NCBI RefSeq assembly: GCF_019749295.1
Contig: NZ_JACWFG010000011.1
Location: 496,001-560,000 of the forward strand
DNA from: Neobacillus niacini
Lineage (GTDB): Bacteria > Bacillota > Bacilli > Bacillales > Cytobacillaceae
DNA length: 64,000 nucleotides
Reading direction: 5' to 3'
Shown: positions 34,050 through 42,939 of the stretch, piece after piece
Numbering within the stretch: position 1 is the first letter of the stretch
Layout of the letters: every line of letters starts with the position of its first letter
Program-made: the position numbers and the translations under genes
The notes under the pieces: generated by a model
What the model was told of the DNA's origin: nothing
The model's input: the letters and a program-made list of their open reading frames with translations, nothing else
The model's database searches: none

Positions 34050-34232
34050 ATGAAAAGATTTAAATTAATTAAAAATTTCAGAGGTAAACATAAGAAAGGA
34101 ACCATTTTCTATGTTATTTCAGAATCTGAGTTTATTGGAGTGAAAGAGTTCGTTTTACAAACCGGTAATTTAGATGGAAAACTTATTCTTTCAGAAAAAG
34201 AACTGAAGGACCACTTTAGGCAATTATATTAA
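34050..34232 (+). CDS. Hypothetical protein, 60 residues
   Basis: Basic small protein beginning MKRFKLIKNFRGKHKKGTIFYV. The KGTIFYVISES segment suggests a small SH3-like barrel. Weak ribosome site (GAGG) before the ATG. Family not recognised. Confidence 0.55.
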   Translation: MKRFKLIKNFRGKHKKGTIFYVISESEFIGVKEFVLQTGNLDGKLILSEKELKDHFRQLY

Positions 34233-34296
34233 TCTGGTTTGAAACTTTCTCCTCATAAAAACGTACAAATGAAAAAGGATAAAAAGGGGAAATAAA

Positions 34297-34485
34297 ATGA
34301 CCAGATCAGAAATGAAATGTAAATGTTGCGGCGGGAATTCTTTTGTAGAGGCAATGGACTTTATCAACCTTCGTCCGATTAATAAGAAAATGTCTTATGG
34401 TACTGAAAGAGTTTACACTGTTTGTATGGATTGTGGAGAAGTGGTATCCATAAAAGTGAAAAATCCAGAAATGTTAAGAAAATAA
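34297..34485 (+). CDS. Small zinc-ribbon protein
   Basis: A 62-residue protein with CKCCG near residue 8 and CMDCG near residue 46, the two knuckles of a zinc ribbon. AAAGGGG before the ATG. Similar in plan to the 67-residue protein at 49277-49480. Function unknown; no partner gene obvious. Confidence 0.65.
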   Translation: MTRSEMKCKCCGGNSFVEAMDFINLRPINKKMSYGTERVYTVCMDCGEVVSIKVKNPEMLRK

Positions 34486-34596
34486 TGAGTATATTTGTTA
34501 GAATACTATTAGTACAGTCAATAATTGAAACGTACATATTTTCTTTTGCAAGAAAGAACTTTTCGTAAATTAGAAAAAATGAAAGGGGTTAAGAAG

Positions 34597-34884
34597 ATGA
34601 TCAGAGTGGTTGCGAAAGGCAAACTAAAACCAGAAGTTAAGGTTGAAGAATATTTAGAACTGGCTAGAGACTTAGTTTCAGAAACAAGAAAAGAAGAAGG
34701 ATGTATCTACTACGCCCTGCATCAAGATATAAAGGATCCATCAGTGGTTACTATGCTAGAAGAATGGGTGGATGAAGAGGCTTTAAAACAACACGGTAAA
34801 AGTGAACATGTTCAGAGAATTGTTCCTGAACTGGGAAAACTAAGAGAAAGCATTGAAGTAAACGTTTATAAAGAACTGGAATAA
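34597..34884 (+). CDS. ABM-domain protein (putative quinol monooxygenase, YgiN-like)
   Basis: A 95-residue antibiotic-biosynthesis-monooxygenase domain, a dimeric alpha/beta-barrel. VKVEEYLELARDLVSETRKEEGCIYYALHQD and FVMLEEWVDEEALKQHGKSEH-type blocks are typical of YgiN-like proteins. The ATG at 34597 gives the normal family length; AAAGGGGTTAAG precedes it, and the frame extends upstream without a ribosome site. Substrate unknown. Confidence 0.83.
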   Translation: MIRVVAKGKLKPEVKVEEYLELARDLVSETRKEEGCIYYALHQDIKDPSVVTMLEEWVDEEALKQHGKSEHVQRIVPELGKLRESIEVNVYKELE

Positions 34885-34903
34885 AAAATGATTCATTAAA
34901 AAG

Positions 34904-34937
34904 AAAGTAACCGTCCAGCCAGGAACGGTTACTTTTT
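34904..34937. terminator. Bidirectional terminator
   Basis: Stem AAAGTAACCGT/ACGGTTACTTT with T-rich flank between convergent genes. Confidence 0.85.
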
Positions 34938-35683
34938 TAAATAATGATAAGTCTTAATGCTCCGATCAAAGCAAATGCAAGAATCAGTGTTTGAAAAACT
35001 TTCTGTGGAATGTGCGGGACCACTTTGATTCCAATAAATGCTCCTATTAAAATAGTAGGAATTAACCACATATTAAATGTAATAGAATCAAAAGTAATTA
35101 AACCTAAACTAATATAAAATGGTACTTTAATTAAATTTACAAACATGAAAAACCAGGCTCCAGTCCCAACAAACTCATTCTTCGGTAAGCCTTTCATTAA
35201 TAAATAAATGGCCATGACACCGCCGGCAGCATTGCCGATCATCGTGGTAAACCCAGCTAATATACCCATAGAGACAGTAAACCATAAGGACTTAGGCAGG
35301 ACCTTGGTAAATGTTTCTCCTAATCTCTCACGACTGACATGCAAGATAATCAGTGCTAATACAATTACGCCGATTAATGGTTTTAATTGATCGCTGTTGA
35401 TTTGATTAAGGACAAAGTAACCAAAGATAATTCCGATTAATACCCATGGAATCAATGAAATGAGGTATTTCCAAACCACACTTCTTCGGTAAAAAATGAC
35501 TGCAAACAAGTCTCCGACGATAAGCATCGGTAATAGAATTCCAATAGATTCTTTCGCTGGAAAAACGTACATTAAGATTGTGGCAACGAGTATGCCCATG
35601 CTGGAAACACCAGTCTTTGTAAACCCGATAAAAACAGTACTTAAAATAACAACTAACCATTCGATGTAGGATAATTCAAAAAT
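34937..35683 (-). CDS. TSUP family (TauE/SafE-like) permease with apparent ATT start
   Basis: A 248-residue membrane protein with about seven to eight hydrophobic segments; IGFTKTGVSSMGILVATILMY and GMIGNAAGGVMAIYLL-like repeats are the TSUP signature, so a sulfite/sulfonate or other organic-anion transporter. The first ATG (35599) would remove 28 residues, including the conserved IGFTKTG block. In-frame translation upstream reaches an ATT at 35683, six bases after GAGGTGA, and an in-frame TGA just beyond. No ATG, GTG or TTG is available between, so ATT is the best start; a sequencing error is the alternative. Confidence 0.78.
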   Translation of the reverse strand: MFELSYIEWLVVILSTVFIGFTKTGVSSMGILVATILMYVFPAKESIGILLPMLIVGDLFAVIFYRRSVVWKYLISLIPWVLIGIIFGYFVLNQINSDQLKPLIGVIVLALIILHVSRERLGETFTKVLPKSLWFTVSMGILAGFTTMIGNAAGGVMAIYLLMKGLPKNEFVGTGAWFFMFVNLIKVPFYISLGLITFDSITFNMWLIPTILIGAFIGIKVVPHIPQKVFQTLILAFALIGALRLIII

Positions 35684-35920
35684 GACGTATCACCTCGATT
35701 AAATAATTCTCTATACTATTTTAAAGCAGAAAAGGATTATTTTCTATGATTAGTTTTTGGGATAAGGGCATTTACTATCGCAGCAGAACATCGAATCTTG
35801 GAAAATGGAAAAAGGGGGCATTAATAAGAGTGGTTTTGGAGTATTTAAACTAGCGGATGCCTTCTGCGATACGTCACATGGCATTACAGTGGTCGCTTGC
35901 TTGGGCTATCCGCTTCATTA

Positions 35921-36154
35921 TTATTTACGATTGCTTTCGATATAGTTTACAACATCACCGACCGTCTGAAGTGTTGCTGCAACCTTGTCATTAATTTCAA
36001 TCGCGAATTCATCTTCAATTTCCATCGTCAAATCCACCATATCGAGTGAATCCGCTTCGAGGTCATCTTTAAAGGATGATTCCGGTTTAATGATCTCCAT
36101 TTTGACGCCAAGCTGGTCTGCGATAAGAGGTTTTAACTTTTCAAATGTGGTCAT
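35921..36154 (-). CDS. Acyl carrier protein, orphan
   Basis: A 77-residue ACP with the phosphopantetheine site EADSLDMVDL (serine in DSL) and the acidic helix II typical of fatty-acid ACPs. The ATG at 36154 follows GGAGGGA; an earlier start lacks a site. It is not next to fab genes or fabG/fabD/rnc, unlike the housekeeping acpP, so it is probably a second, specialised ACP or a relocated one. Confidence 0.88.
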   Translation of the reverse strand: MTTFEKLKPLIADQLGVKMEIIKPESSFKDDLEADSLDMVDLTMEIEDEFAIEINDKVAATLQTVGDVVNYIESNRK

Positions 36155-36295
36155 AATGATCCCTCCAAAGTAGTTCATACACATCATTATACCAATCTAA
36201 TTCAGAACGTAAAAGATTATATATTTCCCATATTAGATAAGCATTGTACCAATCAGTTGATATGGAAAAAGTACTAGGATTCTACAATAAAGAAA

Positions 36296-36323
36296 ACTCG
36301 CCATCACAAAATGGCGAGTTGAT
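36296..36323 (-). terminator. Terminator of the DUF3006 gene
   Basis: Stem AACTCGCCAT/ATGGCGAGTT, about 15 bases after the DUF3006 stop, with a T-rich run on the minus strand. Confidence 0.8.
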
Positions 36324-36335
36324 TCTATCGTAAAT

Positions 36336-36599
36336 TTAGTTCTTTTTAAATTTACTTCCTTTACTGGTAGAACGAAGCTTGGCTATCATGTTATCGACTT
36401 TTTCCTGTTCAGAAAAAGTGGTCTGTTCGTCCAATTTCAAGGAAGTGATTTTATCATCTTCAATCGTAAGCTCAAAGTAAGAATGTACCTCGCTGCCCTG
36501 GGGCAGGCTGGTTTTTGGAATGATGAATTCCTTTTTTATTTCCTCAACTAAAATAACAGCAAATTGATTATCTTCAATTCTGTCTAAATAACCTTTAAT
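36336..36599 (-). CDS. DUF3006 family protein with apparent ATT start
   Basis: An 87-residue protein starting (I/M)KGYLDRIEDNQFAVILVEE, the usual N-terminus of DUF3006, which normally begins directly at that point. Here the codon in the start position is ATT, eight bases after AGGAGG; no ATG, GTG or TTG lies near, and the only internal ATG would leave a C-terminal stub. DUF3006 genes commonly follow genes for ComEC-like metallo-beta-lactamases, as here (stop of the upstream gene four bases away), so translational coupling is likely. Confidence 0.78.
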   Translation of the reverse strand: MKGYLDRIEDNQFAVILVEEIKKEFIIPKTSLPQGSEVHSYFELTIEDDKITSLKLDEQTTFSEQEKVDNMIAKLRSTSKGSKFKKN

Positions 36600-36603
36600 G
36601 GTT

Positions 36604-37827
36604 TTAACCTCCTACACAAGCAAGTCCTTGAGTTTTAATATCCGCAATCCTTGCAGGTCCAATACCTTTAATTCTCCCTAAATCATCAACGGAGCTAAAA
36701 GGTCTTAATTGAATTAAATCCTGTGCACGCGCGGCACCAATGTGCATGATTTCTTGTAATTGCTCTATGGTTGCTGTATTTACGTCAATGCAATTGCCAG
36801 CGATTGGTGCAGACGGCACTTCAACTTTCGCTTCATCTTTTGCTGTACTTCCGCTGCTAGGGGGTGTAATGGTTCCGTCTTTTTTCGTAAGTACTTTATA
36901 GTCTTTTCCATCTGTTTCTACCAGTACCGTACCATGAACATCTGTCCCATAAAGCTGAATCTTCGAGTCTTGAACAAGATTGACGACTTCCTCATGAGGA
37001 TGACCATATGTATTATTCAAACCAGCACTATAAATGGCAACCTTCGGATTTACTTCCTTAAGAAAGGCTGGGTGAGTGGAGGTGGAGGAGCCGTGATGCC
37101 CAAGTTTTAAAATGTCAGCTTTTACATCAATTCCGCTCTGGAGCATTTTTAACTCATCTTCTGTTGTGGCATCTCCTGTTAAAACAAACGTAACACTTCC
37201 ATAGGTCAGTTTAAACGAAATGGACTCTTCATTGTCATGTTCGCTAATGGTTTTTGGGTATAAAACATCAATCTTGAGGGGTCCAACTTCAAACCGGTCA
37301 CCCATTCTTGGTTCATAGTAATCCACTTTTTTAGAATCAATTGCCGCTAATAGCCTTTGAAAGGTTTGGGAAGGGTTCGTATTGCCGGATAACCATACTT
37401 CGCCAACATTAAAGATGTTAATCACTTTATCCAACTGCCCAATGTGATCTGCGTCCGGGTGGGTCCCGACGGCAATATCAATCTGTGAAACATTTTGAGC
37501 CTTAAGATAGTTAACAACTTCTTCTCCCGTCCAGTTTCCGGCGTCAATTAAAATCGTAAAGTCTTCACCCTTGTCGGCATATTGAAGTAAGGTCGAATCA
37601 CCTTGCCCGACATCTATGAAGTGGACCTTTAGCCCTGATAAATCTGAAGGAGACACCTTGCCTTCTTCACTCTCTTTTGTCTCTGGAGGAGGCAAGGACT
37701 TTTGTGTTGTGTTTTCTTCTCGCTCTGTAATATCCGTTTTATTTGGATTGACCTGTTCTTGTCCACATCCACTTAGAAATAGAATGATAATAAAGCTATA
37801 TAGCGCAAAAAGGTAACGTTTTTGCAT
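36604..37827 (-). CDS. ComEC-like MBL-fold lipoprotein with helix-hairpin-helix tail
   Basis: A 407-residue secreted lipoprotein: signal peptide with lipobox LSGC around residue 21, a low-complexity linker, then a ComEC/Rec2-type metallo-beta-lactamase domain (HFIDVGQGDSTLL, GTHPDADHIGQ, LTGDATTEDE, LGHHGSSTSTHPAF) and, from about residue 345, a ComEA-like double HhH module (VNTATIEQLQEIMHIG, LGRIKGIGPARIADIK). The combination suggests an extracellular DNA-binding nuclease or phosphodiesterase on the outer face of the membrane. It lacks ComEC's channel. Confidence 0.87.
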   Translation of the reverse strand: MQKRYLFALYSFIIILFLSGCGQEQVNPNKTDITEREENTTQKSLPPPETKESEEGKVSPSDLSGLKVHFIDVGQGDSTLLQYADKGEDFTILIDAGNWTGEEVVNYLKAQNVSQIDIAVGTHPDADHIGQLDKVINIFNVGEVWLSGNTNPSQTFQRLLAAIDSKKVDYYEPRMGDRFEVGPLKIDVLYPKTISEHDNEESISFKLTYGSVTFVLTGDATTEDELKMLQSGIDVKADILKLGHHGSSTSTHPAFLKEVNPKVAIYSAGLNNTYGHPHEEVVNLVQDSKIQLYGTDVHGTVLVETDGKDYKVLTKKDGTITPPSSGSTAKDEAKVEVPSAPIAGNCIDVNTATIEQLQEIMHIGAARAQDLIQLRPFSSVDDLGRIKGIGPARIADIKTQGLACVGG

Positions 37828-37921
37828 TCAATTCCCCCTTTTCACCTATTAGCTTATCACAAATCAACCATTTTCAGACAACTCTAGTTTAAGTTAGTTT
37901 AGAGAAGGGAAGGGTAGGCAC

Positions 37922-38374
37922 ATGTTTATTTTAAAATTGAAGAAGAGCGATATTAAAAATGCTCTTGATTTAGTTTGGAGTGTTTTTCTAGAATATGAAG
38001 CACCTGATTACTCATCCCAGGGCATTGAGGAATTTAAGAAATTCATTGCCTGCGATTCAATGATGGAGCAATTTGAAAGAGAAGAGATATCTTTTTGGGG
38101 GTGTAAAGGTAATAACGAATTAGCAGGGGTCATAGCAACAAGAGGAAGCAATCACATTTGCCTGCTGTTTGTGAAAAAAGAATTTCATAGAAGAGGGATA
38201 GCGAAACGTTTATTCCAAGAAGTCGTTAATAATCAGAACCCTCTTAACACAATAACTGTAAACTCATCTCCTTATGCAGTAGAAGTTTATCATCGACTTG
38301 GCTTTGTAGACACAGACATAGAGCAGAACATGAATGGAATGAGATTTACACCAATGGTTTACAAATTAAAGTAG
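37922..38374 (+). CDS. GNAT family N-acetyltransferase
   Basis: A 150-residue acetyltransferase: LLFVKKEFHRRGIAKRLFQEV is the acetyl-CoA loop and VNSSPYAVEVYHRLGF the motif B end. Acceptor unknown. AGAAGGGAAGG precedes the start. Followed by a terminator. Confidence 0.85.
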   Translation: MFILKLKKSDIKNALDLVWSVFLEYEAPDYSSQGIEEFKKFIACDSMMEQFEREEISFWGCKGNNELAGVIATRGSNHICLLFVKKEFHRRGIAKRLFQEVVNNQNPLNTITVNSSPYAVEVYHRLGFVDTDIEQNMNGMRFTPMVYKLK

Positions 38375-38390
38375 CTCAGAACAATGCATA

Positions 38391-38433
38391 AAAAGGAACA
38401 CGGACGATAGAAGCCGTATAGCTTCTTGTCCGA
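38391..38433. terminator. Bidirectional terminator
   Basis: Long stem AAGGAACACGGAC/GTCCGAGTTCCCTT between convergent genes. Confidence 0.8.
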
Positions 38434-38444
38434 GTTCCCTTTGC

Positions 38445-39266
38445 TTAATTCTGACCAGATTCTATGGGTTGTAATCTCTCCATGATTCTCCGTTTTCGGT
38501 ATAACATTTTTCCGGCTTCTGCAACGTCATTGATGGATGAGCGATTGATAAAAGCACCAAATATCATTCCCGCAATCGGAATCATTTGAAATAGTTTTTT
38601 CCAGCCAAAGGAATCGCGATAGGTGGTCACCACTTCACGCCATCCTTGTAATTGGGAAATCATCTGCTGGTTTTGGCTGCCTTGATGAAAGGAAGATAGA
38701 TCTTCTAATATCGCTTTTTTTCCTACAATATCAGAGGAAGTAAACTGCAGACACTTTACAATAAAAATTCTCTCAGCTTTGTCTTTTGGGTCATACCCGT
38801 AACATAGAGAAATCTCTTGCAGTACTTTAAGGGACAATCCTAATAAAACAGGTATATCAACAGCGAGTGTAAAGAGACCGCCAATCCCCGTTGTTGCTCC
38901 TTGAACTGTAGCGATTTTTGTTCTTGAATTTGCGATTTCATCCGCAATTTCATCCATTTTAGCTAGTGGGACCTGCTCACGGAGTTTAAGGCGAATCTCG
39001 TCTGATGATGTTTCATTTGTAGTAAACTTTTTTAAAATTGTATCTTCTTTTACTAAATATTGGCCGCCAGTCTGAATATAGTTCCCTAACTCATCAATAG
39101 CCAGGCCGATTTTATCCTGAATGAATTTCGGTGTAAGCTTATCTAGCAGCATGAATGGCAAACGGCCAATCTTCTCCCAAAACCATAAATCCTTTTGCTC
39201 GTTCTCCCAAACCTCAATCTTTTTCAATTCTTCTTTTAAAAAATCTTCTGATTCAACATTTATCAA
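38445..39266 (-). CDS. EcsC family protein
   Basis: A 273-residue protein with the EcsC-family core (GGQYLV, ATVQGATTGIGGLFTLAVDIPVLLGLSLKVLQEI, IPIAGMIFGAFINRSSI). Two hydrophobic glycine-rich segments, at about residues 120-140 and 225-240, could associate with the membrane. EcsC is the third protein of the Bacillus ecs locus but no ABC transporter is here. Function unknown. Confidence 0.83.
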   Translation of the reverse strand: MINVESEDFLKEELKKIEVWENEQKDLWFWEKIGRLPFMLLDKLTPKFIQDKIGLAIDELGNYIQTGGQYLVKEDTILKKFTTNETSSDEIRLKLREQVPLAKMDEIADEIANSRTKIATVQGATTGIGGLFTLAVDIPVLLGLSLKVLQEISLCYGYDPKDKAERIFIVKCLQFTSSDIVGKKAILEDLSSFHQGSQNQQMISQLQGWREVVTTYRDSFGWKKLFQMIPIAGMIFGAFINRSSINDVAEAGKMLYRKRRIMERLQPIESGQN

Positions 39267-39494
39267 AAAAGGTCACTCCGTTTTCATCATTTTCTTATTT
39301 TTATATACGGGAATAAATGATATTAGTTTCAACCTTATTATATCTTTTTAAAGAACTGTTTTTTGTAAAGAAGAAACAAGACATAAATTCGGCGACTGAG
39401 GGTTTGTCTGATAGTGGAATATTTTTAGCGAAAGGTAAATATTTATATAAAAACAAAAGTGTCCCTATAGTGCTTCTAGGAGGGAGTTAAGTCT

Positions 39495-39680
39495 TTGAAA
39501 GGTAATCGTAATCGAAATGTACAAATGGCCATATTCGTTCTCATAGGCATACTAGTCATCCTTATTATTCACGCGATTCTTCATATTAAGATACACATTG
39601 TATATAGTACGAGTGTGGGCTCGATTCTTTTAATTGGACTGATTATTTTTTTGATAGTTTTATTATATTTTCAAGGTTAA
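39495..39680 (+). CDS. Small two-TM membrane protein
   Basis: A 61-residue protein with a basic start (MKGNRNRNVQ) and two hydrophobic segments, about residues 11-30 and 41-60. TTG start after AGGAGGGAG. No family recognised. It stands just before helD, 135 bases away. Confidence 0.6.
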   Translation: MKGNRNRNVQMAIFVLIGILVILIIHAILHIKIHIVYSTSVGSILLIGLIIFLIVLLYFQG

Positions 39681-39815
39681 AAACAGTTGAAATATTGTCA
39701 TTTCACTTTTTAAATGGTAAAATATAGCTCCACTGTGAATGTAAACATCTGCAATAAACTGTAGATGTTTCTTTTTGTGCCTGTTGGGTTGTGAATATAT
39801 AGTAGGGAGAGGTGA

Positions 39816-42137
39816 GTGTTTAAGAGAATGAGTTCAAAAAAACGGATATCCGTTCATAAACACAAAGATTATCAATCAGAGGTAGAGCGCTTAGAGTTTA
39901 CAAAGGAATACATAAAAAGTGTTTTGGAAATGTCAAAGGGCAATAAAGAACAGTTTGTTGAGAATTTAAAGGAAGCCTTTGCTGACCTTGATACTTCAGA
40001 TAGTAGTTTAAGCTACATGACCCTCTTAACAAATGCCCAGTATTTAGAACTAGCACAAAGTGAACTTGAGAGGTTAGAGAGTGTCATAGGCAAACCCTAT
40101 TTTTCTAGAATCAATTTTACTAGCAGCGGTGATACCAAAGAAGAGATCTTATACATTGGGAAAGCATCATTGTTCGATCGTGTGAACCAGATTCCCATTA
40201 TTGTTGATTGGCGTTCACCTATTGCAAATGTATACTATGACGGACGCCTAGGGGAGGTAACCTATGACGCCTATGGCGAAACGCAAAGTGGTTATTTATC
40301 ACTGAAGAGGCAGTATGAAATTGAGGAAGGACTGTTAAAAGAAATTCGAGATATTGATTTAACCACCCATGATGAGCTGTTACAAAAATCGCTGGGAGGC
40401 AAGGCTGATAACCGCTTGACAGAAATTGTGGCGACTATCCAAAATGAGCAAAATGAAGTGATTCGCGCTTCACTAAAACACCCCATCATCGTACAAGGAG
40501 CTGCAGGCAGTGGAAAAACCACTATAGCACTCCATCGCATATCCTACTTTTTATACTCTTCTGGATATCGATTTCCTCCAGAAAAATTAATGATTCTAGC
40601 ACCAAATAAATTGTTCATCGACTATATTTCCGCTGTTTTACCTGATTTAGGAGTAAACAAGATTAAACAAACTACTTATATTGAATTTATGAGAAAAGCT
40701 TTAGGGAAGAAAATAAATCTATTTTCTCCTACTTCAAAGTTAATGGCCCTGATTAATGGGAAAGAAAATTCAAAATGGATACAATGGGTTTCAAGTTATA
40801 AAGGATCCCTGGAATTCAAGGTGTTAATCGACGCCTATTTGAAGGATATTGAATTAAAATTGGCACCTTCACAGGATTTTATGATTGAAAAGTCTCTTTT
40901 AATGAGAGGACAGAAAATCCAAAGACTCTTTTTAAAAGAATTTAACTATTTACCGATTTACAAGAGGTTGGATAAGATAAAAAGCTTATTAGCCAATGAT
41001 GTTAGAATGAAAAAATCGATCATGCTCTCTAAAATTAATACGAAATATGATGAAGCCTTAGATAAAGCGTTATATACCCGCAGGCTGGATTCAGAGAAGA
41101 GAAAAGAAAAAGTTGTCTACATCATGGATACAAAAGCAAAAAGAATCAGTATGATTGAACAGGAGTCGAAGGTAGCGGTAAAAAATTATTTGGACCCTTT
41201 TGTGAAAAAAGATATTTTTACTCTGTACAACGAACTGATGACCTCACCCGAACTTCTTCAAAAATATTCAGGTACGTTATCAGAAAAAGAATGCCGATCT
41301 TTAAGTAAATATTGTCAAAGAATTTTTAATAAAAAAGCGCTAGAACTAGAGGATTTAGCTCCGTTATTTTACATGAAGGCAAAACTTGAAGGAATAGACG
41401 AAAAATATAAAATGAAGAGTGTTTTCATTGATGAGGCACAGGATTACAGCTATTTTCAATTTGCCGCTCTCAAAGAAGGCTTTGAGACGGAATTGTTTAC
41501 GATTGTTGGCGATTTAGCCCAAGGAATTCATTCGTACAGAGGATTGAATAGCTGGGAGCCGCTAGTTCAGGAAGTATTCCCGAATGCCAATTACCATTCT
41601 CTACAAAAGAGTTATCGAACCACAGTCGAGATTATGCAATTGGCTAATGATATTCTATCAATTATGAATAAAGATTTGCCTATTGTAGAACCAGTGATTC
41701 GGCATGGAAACAAACCACGTTTTACGAAAATTGACCCAGCCAATCTGCAGCAGGTCAGAGAGACCCTTGAACAGGATATCCACTTACTTAAAGAGGAAGA
41801 ACTGAACTCGATTGCGATTATTGGAAGAACCGACAGTGAATGTGTGAGAATACATGAGATGTTAGAAAATAGTAATCTTCCCATTCAGCTTTTAGAAGAA
41901 AAAGAAGACATGAAAAAGGGAAGTGTAGTGATACTGCCATCCTACCTGTCAAAAGGATTGGAGTTTGACGCCGTACTGATTCTCACCTTAGAGGAAGCGT
42001 ATAGTGAGGAAGAGCTAGATGTTAAATTGTTATATGTCGCAATGACGAGGCCGATGCATGTATTGTATTTATACGGGAAAAATCAATCAGATTTACTATT
42101 AAATAGAGTCAGTAGTGAACATTTTAGTTTACAGTAA
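39816..42137 (+). CDS. helD: HelD-type helicase (RNA polymerase recycling factor)
   Basis: A 773-residue superfamily-1 helicase-like ATPase. Walker A GAAGSGKTTIALHR at about residue 228, Walker B FIDEAQDYS, and motif IV-VI (LQKSYRTTVEIMQLANDIL, SKGLEFDAVLIL, VAMTRPMHVLYL). The N-terminal 200 residues hold the coiled-coil arm (EVERLEFTKEYIKSVLEM) that enters the polymerase secondary channel in HelD. Known role: releases stalled core RNA polymerase from DNA. GTG start close to GGGAGAGGTGA; an ATG four codons on is the alternative. Confidence 0.88.
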   Translation: MFKRMSSKKRISVHKHKDYQSEVERLEFTKEYIKSVLEMSKGNKEQFVENLKEAFADLDTSDSSLSYMTLLTNAQYLELAQSELERLESVIGKPYFSRINFTSSGDTKEEILYIGKASLFDRVNQIPIIVDWRSPIANVYYDGRLGEVTYDAYGETQSGYLSLKRQYEIEEGLLKEIRDIDLTTHDELLQKSLGGKADNRLTEIVATIQNEQNEVIRASLKHPIIVQGAAGSGKTTIALHRISYFLYSSGYRFPPEKLMILAPNKLFIDYISAVLPDLGVNKIKQTTYIEFMRKALGKKINLFSPTSKLMALINGKENSKWIQWVSSYKGSLEFKVLIDAYLKDIELKLAPSQDFMIEKSLLMRGQKIQRLFLKEFNYLPIYKRLDKIKSLLANDVRMKKSIMLSKINTKYDEALDKALYTRRLDSEKRKEKVVYIMDTKAKRISMIEQESKVAVKNYLDPFVKKDIFTLYNELMTSPELLQKYSGTLSEKECRSLSKYCQRIFNKKALELEDLAPLFYMKAKLEGIDEKYKMKSVFIDEAQDYSYFQFAALKEGFETELFTIVGDLAQGIHSYRGLNSWEPLVQEVFPNANYHSLQKSYRTTVEIMQLANDILSIMNKDLPIVEPVIRHGNKPRFTKIDPANLQQVRETLEQDIHLLKEEELNSIAIIGRTDSECVRIHEMLENSNLPIQLLEEKEDMKKGSVVILPSYLSKGLEFDAVLILTLEEAYSEEELDVKLLYVAMTRPMHVLYLYGKNQSDLLLNRVSSEHFSLQ

Positions 42138-42145
42138 ATAAGAAA

Positions 42146-42191
42146 AGTGCCAGGCACCATCCAATAAATTGGTTGGTGCCTGGCACTTTGT
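42146..42191 (+). terminator. Terminator of helD built from a GTGCC-AGGCACC repeat
   Basis: Near-perfect stem AAAGTGCCAGGCACC/GGTGCCTGGCACTTT. Related hairpins occur at 43518 and 52437, so it is a repeat family as well as a terminator. Confidence 0.8.
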
Positions 42192-42224
42192 ACTATTTTT
42201 CATTTCATTTATTCATTAGTTAAA

Positions 42225-42490
42225 CCGTGCACCTGACATGGATAAGAGCATCCAAGCGTTACTTGTAATAGTTAGCTCAAACTAGGCTGCCCAACGGCAC
42301 ATAGAAGTGTCTACTTATGGCTGCTTCCTTCCGGACCTGACCCGATTCGTAGGAATCTATTGCGTTGGACCTAATTGTCAACACTACTTTTCACAAGGCA
42401 GACCATACATACTCAAACCAAAGGCAGGTTTTCGACCCCGCTATGGCGGAAATGCGGGTTAAGGGACCGCCAACTCCCAGTCTAGCACGG
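42225..42490 (-). ncRNA. scr: SRP RNA (large, Alu-containing type)
   Basis: About 266 bases. The apical SRP54-binding loop GGTCAGGTCCGGAAGGAAGC is intact, as is the downstream GAGCTAAC...AAGTAACGCTTGG-type Alu segment. The ends pair as CCGTGC (5') with GCACGG (3'), giving the closed molecule expected of Bacillus scRNA (about 270 bases). Open frames on either strand here are spurious. Usually this gene lies next to dnaX; here it follows rnpB. Confidence 0.93.
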
Positions 42491-42535
42491 TATGTATAGG
42501 CTAGACTTTCGCTTATGTTTGTTTGTAGTACCGGC

Positions 42536-42939
42536 GCATAAAATGGCTGTAAGCCAGGTTCTGTTCCTGCGTGCTTCAAACGATGCCAATCTCGCACAAC
42601 AGGAGTAATCATATAACTATCAGTCAAAAAGATGACCGATCCATCACTTTGGTTCATTTTCCCGCATGATGGTGCCCCTACCATAGTTTGGGTTGCTCGC
42701 TCGTGGGGTTTACCCGTTCCATTTCTTCCGTTTCCAGAAGAATTCGTCACTGTGGCACTTTCAGGGTACTTTGAGCATATCCATGAAGGACTTAGCATCA
42801 TTTCCCCGCCGTCAGCAGTATAAACTGCTGCCCACCTTTGCAGATGGCACGAACACTCCGGGCATCTCAGCACCGGGCGAGCCTGGACTTTCCTCAACTC
42901 ATGTAAAACATGAGCCGCGATTACTCACCATTTCATGGT
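42536..42939 (-). ncRNA. rnpB: RNase P RNA, type B
   Basis: About 404 bases. The conserved core GAGGAAAGTCC (CR I) near the 5' end and the 3' block CTGGCTTACAG are present. P1 is CATGAAATGG pairing with CCATTTTATG, which sets the ends. The P10.1/P15-type bacillary segments (GGTAGGGGCACC, AGATGCCCGGAGTGTTCGTGCC) mark it as type B. It is the catalytic RNA of tRNA 5' processing. An open frame of 168 codons on the same strand is spurious. Confidence 0.93.

Noticed and set aside
42391..42897. Open frame of 168 codons on the minus strand, and two shorter plus-strand frames, around 42.4-43 kb
   Set aside because: They lie within the SRP RNA and RNase P RNA genes; the RNA signatures are decisive and the peptides have no protein-like character.
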